From assembly GCA_001829495.1 (NCBI GenBank), contig MIBJ01000051.1, positions 201 to 42,281 of the forward strand: DNA of 42,081 nucleotides, written 5' to 3'. The stretch is from Spirochaetes bacterium RBG_16_49_21. Lineage in GTDB: Bacteria; Spirochaetota; UBA4802; UBA5550. A model generated the notes under the pieces. That model was not told the DNA's origin. It did not search any database and saw only the letters and a list, made by a program, of their open reading frames with translations. The position numbers and the translations under genes were made by a program. Shown piece after piece: positions 8,563 through 17,282 of this stretch. Within the stretch, counting starts at the first letter, position 1; each line of letters opens with the position of its first letter.

Positions 8563-9588
8563 ATGACCAAAAAAGCATTTATCACCGGCGTCACCGGCCA
8601 GGACGGCGCCTATCTCTCGGAGTTTTTGTTGAAAAAGGGATACGCGGTATTCGGAGGATATCGAAGAACGAGCTCTCCGAATTTCTGGCGGCTTGAAGAG
8701 CTCAATATCCTCGATCAGGTCGAGCTTATGGAGGTCGACATCCTTGACACGGGAAACCTCATACGCGTGTTCGATAAAGTCGGGCCGGATGAAATATACA
8801 ATCTGGCTGCGCAGAGCTATGTTGCGGTATCGTTTGAAAAACCGGTCCTTACCGGCGAGATCACGGCCATCGGCGTCACCCGGGTGCTTGAGGCCATCCG
8901 GATCGTGAATCCAAAGGTAAAATTCTACCAGGCATCAAGCTCGGAGATGTTCGGCAAGGTGCGGGAAATCCCCCAGAACGAGATGACGCCTTTCTATCCC
9001 CGGAGCCCCTATGCAGCGGCAAAGCTGTACGGCCACTGGCTGACGATCGACTACCGCGAATCGTATAATATTTTCGGATGCTCGGGAATACTGTTCAACC
9101 ATGAGTCGCCCCTCCGGGGAATAGAGTTCATAACCAGAAAAGTGAGCAATGCGGTGGCGCGCATCAAATACGGGAAACAGGATTACTTTGAAGTCGGCAA
9201 CATGGACGCAAAACGGGACTGGGGCTATGCAAAAGAATATGTCGAGGGGATGTGGATGATGCTCCGGCAGCCGGAGCCGAAGGATTACGTCCTTGCGACC
9301 AATGAAAATCATTCAGTGCGCGAATTTATCGAGCACGCCTTCTCCGCTATCGGCGTGTCGCTCCACTGGAAGGGAAGCGGAGTTAATGAAGCCGGGCTTG
9401 ATTCCAAAACAGGCAAAACATTGGTAAAGATCAACCCGAAATTTTTCAGGCCCGGCGAGGTGGACCAGCTTCTGGGTGATTATTCAAAAGCAAAAAATGA
9501 ATTGGGCTGGGAGCCTAAAATAAAATTCAGGGAACTGGTGGAGATCATGGTGCAGCAGGATCTCGAGCGGATAAGCCGGGCTAAATGA
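8563..9588 (+). CDS. gmd: GDP-mannose 4,6-dehydratase
   Basis: Extended short-chain dehydrogenase of 341 residues that converts GDP-D-mannose to GDP-4-keto-6-deoxymannose in the cytoplasm. The NADP-binding loop GVTGQDGAY (residues 9-17), the [14 protein letters not shown] block, the catalytic SSSEMFG (125-131) and the YxxxK pair Tyr150/Lys154 are all present, as is NHESPLRG near residue 180. The ATG at 8563 was chosen because the protein then begins [13 protein letters not shown], the family start. The in-frame TTG at 8491 is better explained as part of a promoter. The stop overlaps the next start by ATGA, so the two enzymes are coupled. Confidence 0.95.
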   Translation: MTKKAFITGVTGQDGAYLSEFLLKKGYAVFGGYRRTSSPNFWRLEELNILDQVELMEVDILDTGNLIRVFDKVGPDEIYNLAAQSYVAVSFEKPVLTGEITAIGVTRVLEAIRIVNPKVKFYQASSSEMFGKVREIPQNEMTPFYPRSPYAAAKLYGHWLTIDYRESYNIFGCSGILFNHESPLRGIEFITRKVSNAVARIKYGKQDYFEVGNMDAKRDWGYAKEYVEGMWMMLRQPEPKDYVLATNENHSVREFIEHAFSAIGVSLHWKGSGVNEAGLDSKTGKTLVKINPKFFRPGEVDQLLGDYSKAKNELGWEPKIKFRELVEIMVQQDLERISRAK

Positions 9589-10469
9589 AAGTATTGATTA
9601 GCGGCATCAACGGCTTCGTGGGCGGCGTCCTCCGGAAGTCCCTCGAAAAAAAAGGTCATCAGGTATATGGAATCGACGTCAAAAGCCGCGATCCGAACGT
9701 ATATCCCCTTGATATTGCGGATCGATCTGCGGTCACCGGTTGTCTGCAGGAGATATCGCCTGACTTCATTTATCACCTGGCAGCCATCTCCCACGTTGAT
9801 TACGGCAATCCCTCAATTTTATACAATACCAACATAAATGGAACGATAAATCTTCTCACCGCATCGGTGAACCTGAAAGAGCGGCCGAAATTTCTATTCG
9901 TCAGCTCCTGCCAGGTGTACGGCATTGTCGACGATTCAATGCAGCCCATTACTGAAAAAACAGAAGTAAAGCCGGTCAACCACTACGGTGCGAGCAAAGC
10001 AGCTGCGGAGCATATCGCCCGCGTCTTTCATGCTGTCTATGACTTGCCGATGGCGATCGTCAGGCCCTTTAACCATACCGGTCGCGGTCAAAGCCCCGAT
10101 TTTATCATACCCAAGATCATTCAGGCGATTAAAAATAAAAAACACGAAATCGAGTTGGGCAACCTTGCGGTGACGAGGGAGTTCCTTGATGTGCGCGATG
10201 TCGTCGCTATTTATATAAAGTTGATGGAGCAATTCCCTGACGGGAAGATATTTAACATCGCCGGCGGAAAAGGATATAAAATATCGGATATAATTCATCT
10301 GATTCAAGAGACGACCGGCATTTCACTGCGGATTAAAACCACTGAATCCTTATTAAGAAAAAATGAGATCACGAAGCTTGTCGGCGACGGCACGGCGCTT
10401 AAAGAAACATATAATTGGCAGCCTGCATACAGCATCAAGGAAACCCTGGAATGGCTATTATCCGAATAG
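9585..10469 (+). CDS. rmd: NAD-dependent epimerase/reductase, probably GDP-4-keto-6-deoxymannose reductase
   Basis: A 294-residue extended SDR protein. The nucleotide loop is GINGFVG (7-13), the active site has SSCQVYG and Tyr134/Lys138 (YGASK), and [10 protein letters not shown] matches the nucleotide-sugar binding segment of Rmd-type reductases. With gmd immediately upstream and overlapping, the likely product is GDP-D-rhamnose, made by 4-keto reduction. An RfbD/GMER-like reaction giving another 6-deoxyhexose cannot be excluded from sequence alone. No glycosyltransferase that would use the sugar is in the window. The next genes are the acyltransferase cassettes, after a 300-base gap with repeats. 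Confidence 0.82.
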   Translation: MKVLISGINGFVGGVLRKSLEKKGHQVYGIDVKSRDPNVYPLDIADRSAVTGCLQEISPDFIYHLAAISHVDYGNPSILYNTNINGTINLLTASVNLKERPKFLFVSSCQVYGIVDDSMQPITEKTEVKPVNHYGASKAAAEHIARVFHAVYDLPMAIVRPFNHTGRGQSPDFIIPKIIQAIKNKKHEIELGNLAVTREFLDVRDVVAIYIKLMEQFPDGKIFNIAGGKGYKISDIIHLIQETTGISLRIKTTESLLRKNEITKLVGDGTALKETYNWQPAYSIKETLEWLLSE

Positions 10470-10480
10470 GTCGTGTTCTC

Positions 10481-10553
10481 CAAGTCCCCCTCCGGGGGAT
10501 TTAGGGGGCCGAGAAATTCGATTGAAAGATGCGGGTAATGGGCAGTTTACAAA
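10481..10553 (+). repeat. dispersed GC-hairpin repeat, copy A
   Basis: A C-run/G-run hairpin (TCCCCCTCCGGGGGA) followed by TTTAGGGGGC and a tail containing GATGCGGGTAATGG and CAGTTTACAAA. A second copy with an identical 29-base core and a similar tail lies at 38338-38405. It is in the gap after rmd and could act as a 3' hairpin for that transcript, though no T run follows directly. Confidence 0.75.
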
Positions 10554-10654
10554 TATGCTTTGAAGATATTTTTCTTGACTATAATGAGAAATTCAAGCTA
10601 CTTGTCATCTTTAAGAATTTAAGGGTGCACATGACAGGATGAGAGTCTGATGCC

Positions 10655-10708
10655 GGGGCTGTCCAATAATGCCCCCGATGGGAATTGAGGGGATTTTTGG
10701 ACAGCCCC
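10655..10708. repeat. inverted-repeat hairpin
   Basis: Perfect 12-base arms, GGGGCTGTCCAA at 10655-10666 and TTGGACAGCCCC at 10697-10708, enclose a 30-base loop. The rest of the gap 10470-10769 shows no coding sequence. The hairpin may end the gmd-rmd transcript or be a mobile palindromic repeat. Confidence 0.7.
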
Positions 10709-10769
10709 AACTTTAATGAGCGCATAAGCTACCAGACGTCGTGTTCATCCAACAGGAAAATATCGTTCT

Positions 10770-12350
10770 ATGCTGTTTAACTCAATCGAATTTTTAATTT
10801 TTTTCCCGGTTGTTCTCATCATATTTTTTTTATTGCCTCACCGGCTGCGCTGGATATGGCTCCTGGTGTCCAGCTGCTTTTTCTTCGGCTATTCATATTA
10901 CCTGTACAATGATCCGGTAAATTTTCCTTACCCGAAGAACGTCTACTGGTATGTCTTCAATGCACTTTCAATCATATCGGTCATAGCCGTTACATATTAT
11001 TGCGCCATATTCATTGAAAAGAGCAGATCAACGGGATCGGACAATTCAAGGATAGCCCTGGCACTCGGAATCGTGTATCCCCTTCTCCTCCTCTTTATTT
11101 TTAAGTATTTGAATTTCTTTAACCAAACGATATCCTATATGGCAAGCTTTCTGAATTTAAATTACCCCGGACATATATTGAGGATCATCATCCCTCTCGG
11201 CATTTCCTACTATACGTTTCACATCATAAGCTATCTCGTCGATGTATATCGGGGCACGCAAAAAGCCGAAAGGCATTTCGGAATATTCTCATTGTATATT
11301 CTGTTCTTCCCCAAGGTCATAGCCGGCCCTATTGAGCGGGCGCACAAGCTCTTGCCGCAGTTTCACGAAGAAAAAAAATTTGATTATGGCCGAATCAAAG
11401 ACGGGCTTCTGCTCGTTGCCTGGGGGCTTTTTAAAAAGGCGATCATTGCGGACAGGGCGGCCATTGTCGCAAATGAAGTGTTCGGCAACCCCCACGGGTA
11501 TCCCGGCATCTACCTGATCATCGCCCAGTTCAGTTTTATATTTCAGGTCTATTGCGACTTTTCAGGCTACTCCGACATGGCGGTCGGAATCGGCCAGATC
11601 ATGGGCTTTAAGCTGACGGATAACTTCAGGCGGCCCTATCTTGCGCCATCGATCGCGGAGCTGTGGCGGCGGTGGCATATTACCCTGATCTCCTGGTTCA
11701 GGGACTACGTGTATATCCCCATGGGCGGCAACCGCGTGGCCAAATGGAGATGGCAGTACAATACCTTCATTACATTCATTCTGAGCGGCTTATGGCACGG
11801 CGCGAACTGGACCTTTATAACCTGGGCAGGCCTGAACGGGCTGCATATCCTGATATCAAGCTGGACGCAGTCCATACGGGAAAAAATCGTCGGATTCCTC
11901 GGTCTGGCAAAATCACCCGCTTTTTATAAAATTATAAAAATCGTTATCACCTTCAGCTCATTTTGGTTCTCCGGGATATTTTTCAGGGCCAATTCCATGA
12001 GCGACGCCTTTTACATCATCAGCCATCTCTTCACCGGCCTCGACGGTCTCATAAAAACCGCCTTCACCCTGAATTATGAGATGCTGAAAACGTTTCTCGT
12101 CATACAAAACAAAACGACCTTCCTGGGATTTTCAAAGCCCGGGTTCCTTCCCGAGATGATCACCCTGGCTCTGGGCATTGCCGTGCTGGGTGCGATAGAG
12201 ATTACCCAGGAAAACAGCAACCTGCGGCTGCGCGAGAGGATCGCGCGGAAGCCATGGTACGTTAAATGGGCATTGTATTACTGCCTGCTGTTCGCGCTCC
12301 TGTTTCTCGGCGTGTACACTAATCAGCAGTTCATCTACTTCAGATTCTAG
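10770..12350 (+). CDS. MBOAT-family O-acyltransferase (AlgI-like), copy 1
   Basis: A 526-residue polytopic membrane protein with the start MLFNSIEFLIFF typical of AlgI-like enzymes. Family blocks in order are FFPKVIAGPIER (about 180-190), YCDFSGYSDMAVG (261-273), LWRRWHITLISWFRDYVYIPMGG (299-320) and SGLWHGANW (339-347) with the conserved His343. Such proteins move acyl, usually acetyl, groups across the inner membrane for O-acylation of exported glycans. In the block after WHG, where copy 2 has a histidine (VLHG), this copy has Asn356 (GLNG). It is followed after 6 bases by its SGNH-like partner. The acyl donor and glycan are unknown; proximity to gmd-rmd suggests a rhamnose-containing polymer. 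Confidence 0.9.
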   Translation: MLFNSIEFLIFFPVVLIIFFLLPHRLRWIWLLVSSCFFFGYSYYLYNDPVNFPYPKNVYWYVFNALSIISVIAVTYYCAIFIEKSRSTGSDNSRIALALGIVYPLLLLFIFKYLNFFNQTISYMASFLNLNYPGHILRIIIPLGISYYTFHIISYLVDVYRGTQKAERHFGIFSLYILFFPKVIAGPIERAHKLLPQFHEEKKFDYGRIKDGLLLVAWGLFKKAIIADRAAIVANEVFGNPHGYPGIYLIIAQFSFIFQVYCDFSGYSDMAVGIGQIMGFKLTDNFRRPYLAPSIAELWRRWHITLISWFRDYVYIPMGGNRVAKWRWQYNTFITFILSGLWHGANWTFITWAGLNGLHILISSWTQSIREKIVGFLGLAKSPAFYKIIKIVITFSSFWFSGIFFRANSMSDAFYIISHLFTGLDGLIKTAFTLNYEMLKTFLVIQNKTTFLGFSKPGFLPEMITLALGIAVLGAIEITQENSNLRLRERIARKPWYVKWALYYCLLFALLFLGVYTNQQFIYFRF

Positions 12351-12356
12351 GCGCAT

Positions 12357-13304
12357 ATGATGACAAAGCTACTCACCAACATGATAATATCTCTCATCCT
12401 GATGTCGGCAACCGTGGCCATCGTCTGGATCGCTCCGGGCACGTACCCGCATGACCTTGCCGCCCTGGTGAACAAGAGGGAGATGCTCAAGGCAAAAAGG
12501 CCTCCCCGGATGATTTTCATCGGCGGCAGCAGCCAGCTCACCCTGAAAAGCCCGCTCATCGAAAAGGAATTAGGCTACTCGGTGGCCGATATGAGCCTGT
12601 GGGGAGGTTTAGGCACAAGGGAGTATTTGGATGAGATAAAGCCGCACCTTTTGCCCGGGGACGTAGTGGTCGTGACCATGGAATACGCAACCGCTCTTGA
12701 TAAGCAATACATCGAGTTTATACATACAAACGAAGAATCAAAGAAATTCTTCTTCCTCATGTCTCCGGCGAGACACGCCCTGGAATATTTACAAAACAAG
12801 GAATACTTCAATTTATTTAAAGTAATAATTGAATTATCGCAAATTAAGGTCAGGTCATACGTGCGGAACCTGGCGACCGTGAATACTGCACATCTCTTTG
12901 ATACAGGCTTTCCTAACTATGATAGGGAATTTAATGAAAACGGCGACCGCGTTAAACCCTACATGATTTTCAGGCCACTGGGCGATACGGGCACCAATTT
13001 CACCTATCCGGAAAGTAAAAACCTCGTCTTTTTAAACGACTTCTTCGAATTCGCTAAAACAAAAAAGACAAGAGTATTCTTTTATTTTTCACATTTTCCT
13101 GAAAAACAATATAAGGCCAATGAAACATACATCAATGCCTATTACGGCATGATGAAACAATTATTAAAATTCCCCCTGTTGAACAAGCCTTCGGATTTCA
13201 TGTATCCGGAAGAATATTTTGCCGATACCATCTATCACCTCAATGAAAAGGGAGAAAAAATACGATCAGCGGAAATGATCAGGCTGCTTAAAAAAGTACT
13301 GTAA
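12357..13304 (+). CDS. SGNH-like exported acyltransferase partner, copy 1
   Basis: A 315-residue protein with an N-terminal membrane anchor or signal (residues 7-27) and an extracytoplasmic domain. FIGGSSQLT places a candidate nucleophile Ser58 in a GGS motif, followed by an SLWGGLG block. The C-terminus has FADTIYHLNEKG, the DTxYHLN element that supplies the Asp and His of SGNH enzymes. AlgJ, AlgX and DltD are analogous partners of MBOAT proteins: the MBOAT passes the acyl group and the SGNH protein places it on the polymer. It follows copy 1 of the MBOAT gene and resembles the protein at 14855-15829 throughout. Confidence 0.8.
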   Translation: MMTKLLTNMIISLILMSATVAIVWIAPGTYPHDLAALVNKREMLKAKRPPRMIFIGGSSQLTLKSPLIEKELGYSVADMSLWGGLGTREYLDEIKPHLLPGDVVVVTMEYATALDKQYIEFIHTNEESKKFFFLMSPARHALEYLQNKEYFNLFKVIIELSQIKVRSYVRNLATVNTAHLFDTGFPNYDREFNENGDRVKPYMIFRPLGDTGTNFTYPESKNLVFLNDFFEFAKTKKTRVFFYFSHFPEKQYKANETYINAYYGMMKQLLKFPLLNKPSDFMYPEEYFADTIYHLNEKGEKIRSAEMIRLLKKVL

Positions 13305-13330
13305 TTACATTTTTTAATTATATTCTTTTC

Positions 13331-14845
13331 ATGCTGTTCAATTCTATTGAATTCATTATTTTCTTCTCCATAGTCGCGGTCATCTATTACCGTATTCCGT
13401 ATAAATGGCGATGGGCATGGCTCCTTGCGTGCGGCTTCTGGTTTTATATGAGCTTTGCTCCCTGGTTCATTCTCCCCCTGCTCTCGGTTATCCTGATTGA
13501 GTATCTTGCGGCCCGCCTCATTGAACAAAAAGAAAACCGTTCAATCAGCGCCAGAATATTCCTTGCTGTCGGCATCACCTATCCCCTGATACTTCTGATC
13601 ATATTCAAATATCTCCCCTTTTTCAACGATGCGGTCGCCCAGACGGCGCGTCTGTTACATCTCAACTATCCGCAAAAAATCGTCAATCTCATCATTCCGG
13701 TCGGGATCTCCTATTACGCGCTCCAGAGCATCAGCTACGTCATAGAGGTGTACCGAGGATCACAAAAGGCTGAGCGCCATTTCGGCATCTACGCCCTGCA
13801 TATATCGTTTTTTCCGAAGATCATCGCCGGCCCCATCGAGCGGCCAAATTTAATAAAGCAATTCCTACGGAAGCGTCCTCCTGATTACCGGGACATCACG
13901 GACGGTCTTCGGCTCATGGCCTTCGGCTTCTTTAAAAAACTCGTGATCGCGGACAGGATCGGGATCGCGGTTAACGAGGTGTATAATCATCCGTACGACT
14001 ACCATGGCATTTATCATATTCTGGCGACCGCGTTTTTCTCGGTGCAGCTCTACTGCGATTTTTCCGGATATTCCGATATTGCTAAAGGCGCAGCCCGGGT
14101 CCTGGGTTTGCGCCTTATGGATAATTTTAAGCGACCATACGGTGCTCGCTCGATCCGTGAATTCTGGAGGAGATGGCATATCTCCCTGACGACCTGGCTC
14201 CGGGATTACTGGTATATACCCTTGGGCGGCAACAGGGTCGCCGGATGGAGATGGCAGTATAATCTCTTCATCACCTTTCTGGCAAGCGGACTGTGGCATG
14301 GAGCAAGCTGGACGTTCGTAGCATGGGGGGTCCTCCACGGCCTGTATGTCCTTGCCGGGGTATGGAGCATCCGGGTTCGGTCAAACCTGGTGCACCGTAT
14401 CGGATTATACCGATTGCCGCGGCTTTACCGGGGCCTTCAGGTGTCGGTTACGTGCATTCTTGTCGGATTCGCGTGGATATTTTTCAGGGCCGACACTCTG
14501 TCCGACGCCTTGTACATGGCGCGGCAGGTATTCACCGGCGCCGGGGATTTTCTTTCAATGCTCTTCGCCGATGATGCGGCCGGCCTGCGGGCTCTTTTCA
14601 ACATCGCGCGCGACAACACCATACTCGGTTTTTCCCGTGAAACCTACCGCCCGGAAATGCTGATCGCACTGGTTTCAATAATCTCACTCGGGATTATCAG
14701 CACTGTTCAGGAGCGGACTAATGCAGGGGAAGCGCTTTTAAAAAAAGGAGCCTTCGTACGCTGGAGCCTGTATTATCTTCTGGCGTCAGCCGTTCTTTTT
14801 TTCGGCATGTTCACCAAGGAGCAGTTCATCTATTTCAGATTTTAA
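13331..14845 (+). CDS. MBOAT-family O-acyltransferase (AlgI-like), copy 2
   Basis: A 504-residue membrane protein, clearly a paralogue of the 10770-12350 product: same start (MLFNSIEF), AERHFGIYALHISFFPK, IAGPIER, YCDFSGYSDIAKG, FWRRWHISLTTWLRDY and SGLWHGASW blocks, and the same ending KEQFIYFRF. Both candidate histidines are present, His323 in WHG and His336 in WGVLHG. The loop between the first helices is shorter than in copy 1, which accounts for the 22-residue length difference. It probably O-acylates an exported glycan together with the next gene. Copies 1 and 2 sit in the same order with their partners, showing duplication of a whole two-gene unit. Confidence 0.92.
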   Translation: MLFNSIEFIIFFSIVAVIYYRIPYKWRWAWLLACGFWFYMSFAPWFILPLLSVILIEYLAARLIEQKENRSISARIFLAVGITYPLILLIIFKYLPFFNDAVAQTARLLHLNYPQKIVNLIIPVGISYYALQSISYVIEVYRGSQKAERHFGIYALHISFFPKIIAGPIERPNLIKQFLRKRPPDYRDITDGLRLMAFGFFKKLVIADRIGIAVNEVYNHPYDYHGIYHILATAFFSVQLYCDFSGYSDIAKGAARVLGLRLMDNFKRPYGARSIREFWRRWHISLTTWLRDYWYIPLGGNRVAGWRWQYNLFITFLASGLWHGASWTFVAWGVLHGLYVLAGVWSIRVRSNLVHRIGLYRLPRLYRGLQVSVTCILVGFAWIFFRADTLSDALYMARQVFTGAGDFLSMLFADDAAGLRALFNIARDNTILGFSRETYRPEMLIALVSIISLGIISTVQERTNAGEALLKKGAFVRWSLYYLLASAVLFFGMFTKEQFIYFRF

Positions 14846-14854
14846 AAAAGTATA

Positions 14855-15829
14855 ATGAATATTCTCAAAAAAATAATTCAGAAACTTATCATTATGGCCG
14901 CGCTTCTGACCGCAAGCTCAGCCGTACTATGGTTCTTGCCCGGAGATTACAATCATGATCTTGCAGCATTGATAAACAAGCGGGCATTGCTCGTTTCAAA
15001 AAAACCGCCGCGCATCGTCTTTATCGGGGGAAGCAACCTTACAACGCTGAAGAGCAAAAAAATCGAACAAATGGTTACCCGGAGCCGTAAAGCAGCGCGT
15101 TCCGTCGTGAACATGGGATTGTGGGGCGGATTGGACATGGCCCGGTATCTTGAAGAAATCAGGCCGCTCCTGGAACCGCATGACACGGTGATAATCTGTC
15201 CGGAGTATGCGCCCCTGCTGGATCCGGCATTTTATTCCTCGGTACAAAGAGATGAAGAAGCAAAAAAATTCTTCTTCCTCATGTCGCCCCTGAAGCGGAT
15301 TGAAGAAAGTATCCGAGCAGGAGATTATGGTGAGATAATCAAGACGATAGCTTTATTAAATCAGCTTAAGATAAAAACATATCTGCATTCCCTGATTAAC
15401 CGCGGCGAGGGTCATATCAGCACGGGCGGATTCTACCGCTACGCTGCGGATTACAATTCATACGGAGACCGGAAATTCCCCTTCAAGCTCATGCGGCCTT
15501 TGAGAAGCGGAGGGATCGTATTTCAGAAGCCGGTTATGGAAAACCTTTTGTATCTGAAAGATTTCACTATTCATGCGCAAAAAAATAATATCAGGGTCTC
15601 TATCGCCTTCCCGCCCTTCCCGGAGCCGGAGTACCGGCGTAATCAACAGCGGATAACGTTATTGTACCGAATAATCCGCAACGACCTGAAACTTAACCTG
15701 TTGACACGGCCTGAAGACAGCGTGTATCCGGAGCTTTATTTCGCAGATACCGTCTATCACCTCAACGAAAAAGGGGAAAACCTCCGCTCGCAAATGCTGG
15801 CCGAAAAATTATCGGAGCTCATTCACTGA
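14855..15829 (+). CDS. SGNH-like exported acyltransferase partner, copy 2
   Basis: A 324-residue paralogue of the 12357-13304 product. It has an N-terminal hydrophobic anchor (about residues 8-28), then the shared blocks HDLAALINKR, RIVFIGGSN with Ser60, NMGLWGGLD, EEAKKFFFLMSP and FADTVYHLNEKG near the C-terminus. The shared EE[SA]KKFFFLMSP segment is a good marker of this subfamily. It starts 9 bases after the MBOAT stop. The reaction is inferred from the family pairing, and no experimental homologue can be named from sequence alone. It is the last gene before the methionine operon. Confidence 0.8.
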   Translation: MNILKKIIQKLIIMAALLTASSAVLWFLPGDYNHDLAALINKRALLVSKKPPRIVFIGGSNLTTLKSKKIEQMVTRSRKAARSVVNMGLWGGLDMARYLEEIRPLLEPHDTVIICPEYAPLLDPAFYSSVQRDEEAKKFFFLMSPLKRIEESIRAGDYGEIIKTIALLNQLKIKTYLHSLINRGEGHISTGGFYRYAADYNSYGDRKFPFKLMRPLRSGGIVFQKPVMENLLYLKDFTIHAQKNNIRVSIAFPPFPEPEYRRNQQRITLLYRIIRNDLKLNLLTRPEDSVYPELYFADTVYHLNEKGENLRSQMLAEKLSELIH

Positions 15830-15869
15830 GCAGTTATTCAATTTATTTATACCATACATTATTTTTTTA

Positions 15870-15898
15870 TTGACATCAACAGGCTTAGCCTTTATTTC
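15870..15898 (+). promoter_or_regulatory. promoter of the metX-metW operon
   Basis: A perfect -35 box TTGACA (15870-15875) is followed after 17 bases by TATTTC (15893-15898). The expected start site near 15905 falls just before the first base pair of the riboswitch P1 stem, which supports the call. Confidence 0.6.
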
Positions 15899-15907
15899 CA
15901 ATCAATT

Positions 15908-16010
15908 ATCTTATCGAGAGTGGCAGAGGGACTGGCCCGGTGAAGCCACGGCAACCGTTCAGCAGTGAAAGAGGTGCCAATTCCAGCGGATAAAATCCGG
16001 AAGATGAGAT
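15908..16010 (+). promoter_or_regulatory. SAM-I (S-box) riboswitch aptamer
   Basis: The conserved S-box core is directly readable: TCTTATCGAGAG opens the P1 stem, GGCAGAGGGACTGGCCC forms P2 and the kink-turn region, TGAAGCCACGGCAACC closes the P2/P3 junction, and AGGTGCCAATTCC leads to P4. GATGAGAT (16003-16010) closes P1. S-adenosylmethionine binding stabilises P1. It sits upstream of metX-metW, so methionine synthesis is turned off when SAM is plentiful. Confidence 0.95.
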
Positions 16011-16021
16011 AGCAGACCGAC

Positions 16022-16049
16022 AAACCGCTATCTCAGATCGCGGTTTTTT
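16022..16049 (+). terminator. riboswitch-controlled intrinsic terminator
   Basis: AAACCGC (16022-16028) pairs with GCGGTTT (16040-16046), followed by a run of T ending at 16049. The competing antiterminator is visible: TGAGATAGC (16005-16013), which includes the 3' strand of P1, is a perfect 9-base complement of GCTATCTCA (16027-16035). SAM binding keeps P1 closed, frees the terminator and stops transcription. Confidence 0.9.
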
Positions 16050-16127
16050 AGTTTTCATTACACGCCGCTGACTCGACCTCCGGCAGTTGCCGTAATGCAA
16101 TAATTGAAAGGACTTGGTAACCAAGCT

Positions 16128-17282
16128 ATGGAAAGCGCGCCCAGCATATCAGGCGAGAAATCATTCGGACTAGTAAAAACCAATTATTTTACTTTTGAGC
16201 GATTCGCCTTCAGATCCGGCCGTATCCTCGGCCCCGTGACCCTGGCGTATGAAACGTACGGCACCCTCAATAATAAAAAGAACAACGCCATTCTGATCGC
16301 CCATGCCCTGTCGGGCAGCGCTCATGCAGCCGGCTTTCACACCGAGCATGATCAATATCCGGGCTGGTGGGACCTGTACATCGGCCCCGGCAAACCCTTT
16401 GACACGGAGCGCTATTTCATAATCAGTTCAAACGTCATCGGCGGATGCAGCGGATCCACCGGCCCCTCATCGATCAATCCTGAAACCGGAAAGCCATTCG
16501 GTCTCGATTTCCCCATGGTGACCATTCAGGACATGGTGAACGCCCAGCTGCAGCTGCTGCAGCATCTCGGTATAGAAAAGCTGCTTTCCATAGCGGGAGG
16601 CTCCATGGGCGGCATGCAGGCCGTCAAATGGGCTATCGCGTATCCGGGGATGGTCAACTCGGTCATCGCCATAGCCACCTCAGCCTCCCTGTCGGCCCAG
16701 GGTATCGCCTTGAACGAAGTGGGACGTCAGGCCATCATGAACGACCCGAACTGGAACAACGGCAACTATTACGGCTCAAAGGGCCCGGATGCCGGCCTTT
16801 CCCTGGCGCGCATGATCGGCCATATAACCTACCTGAGCGAAACGCACATGCATGAAAAATTCGGGAGGCGCTTTCAGGAGGAAGACCTCTCGACATCCAG
16901 CTTCAAGAATGCATTCATGGTGGAATCGTATCTCCATTATCAGGGCGATAAATTCGTCGACCGCTTTGACGCCAACTCATACCTGTACATCAGCAAGGCC
17001 ATTGATTACTTCGACCTCAAAAAGGATTACGGCAACCTGCATGACGCCTTTGCCGACGTGTCGGCGAATTTCCTGGTCATAAGCTTCACCTCGGACTGGC
17101 TCTACCCGAGCGCCCAGTCAAAGGAAATCGTGCAGGCTCTGCGCGCCAACGGAAAAAATGTAATGTACACGGACATTGAGACCGATATGGGACACGATAC
17201 CTTTCTCATCGATTATGAGCCGCTTAAAAAGAACATATCAAATTTCTTAAAGCGCGAATTTGAGCGGATTTCAAAAGAATGA
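16128..17282 (+). CDS. metX: homoserine O-acetyltransferase
   Basis: Alpha/beta-hydrolase acyltransferase of 384 residues that acetylates homoserine from acetyl-CoA, the first committed step of methionine synthesis. The nucleophile elbow is GGSMGG with Ser159; the acid and base are Asp323 (TSDWLYP) and His356 (MGHDTFL). GGCSGSTGPSSINP and the WWDLYIGPGKP loop are MetX hallmarks. The ATG at 16128 is preferred over an in-frame TTG at 16104. Its AAAGGA ribosome site (16107-16112) is unusually distant, but a small hairpin between them (16113-16125) could shorten the spacing. Acyl specificity (acetyl or succinyl) cannot be certain from sequence. It overlaps metW by ATGA and is under the SAM-I riboswitch. 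Confidence 0.95.
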   Translation: MESAPSISGEKSFGLVKTNYFTFERFAFRSGRILGPVTLAYETYGTLNNKKNNAILIAHALSGSAHAAGFHTEHDQYPGWWDLYIGPGKPFDTERYFIISSNVIGGCSGSTGPSSINPETGKPFGLDFPMVTIQDMVNAQLQLLQHLGIEKLLSIAGGSMGGMQAVKWAIAYPGMVNSVIAIATSASLSAQGIALNEVGRQAIMNDPNWNNGNYYGSKGPDAGLSLARMIGHITYLSETHMHEKFGRRFQEEDLSTSSFKNAFMVESYLHYQGDKFVDRFDANSYLYISKAIDYFDLKKDYGNLHDAFADVSANFLVISFTSDWLYPSAQSKEIVQALRANGKNVMYTDIETDMGHDTFLIDYEPLKKNISNFLKREFERISKE

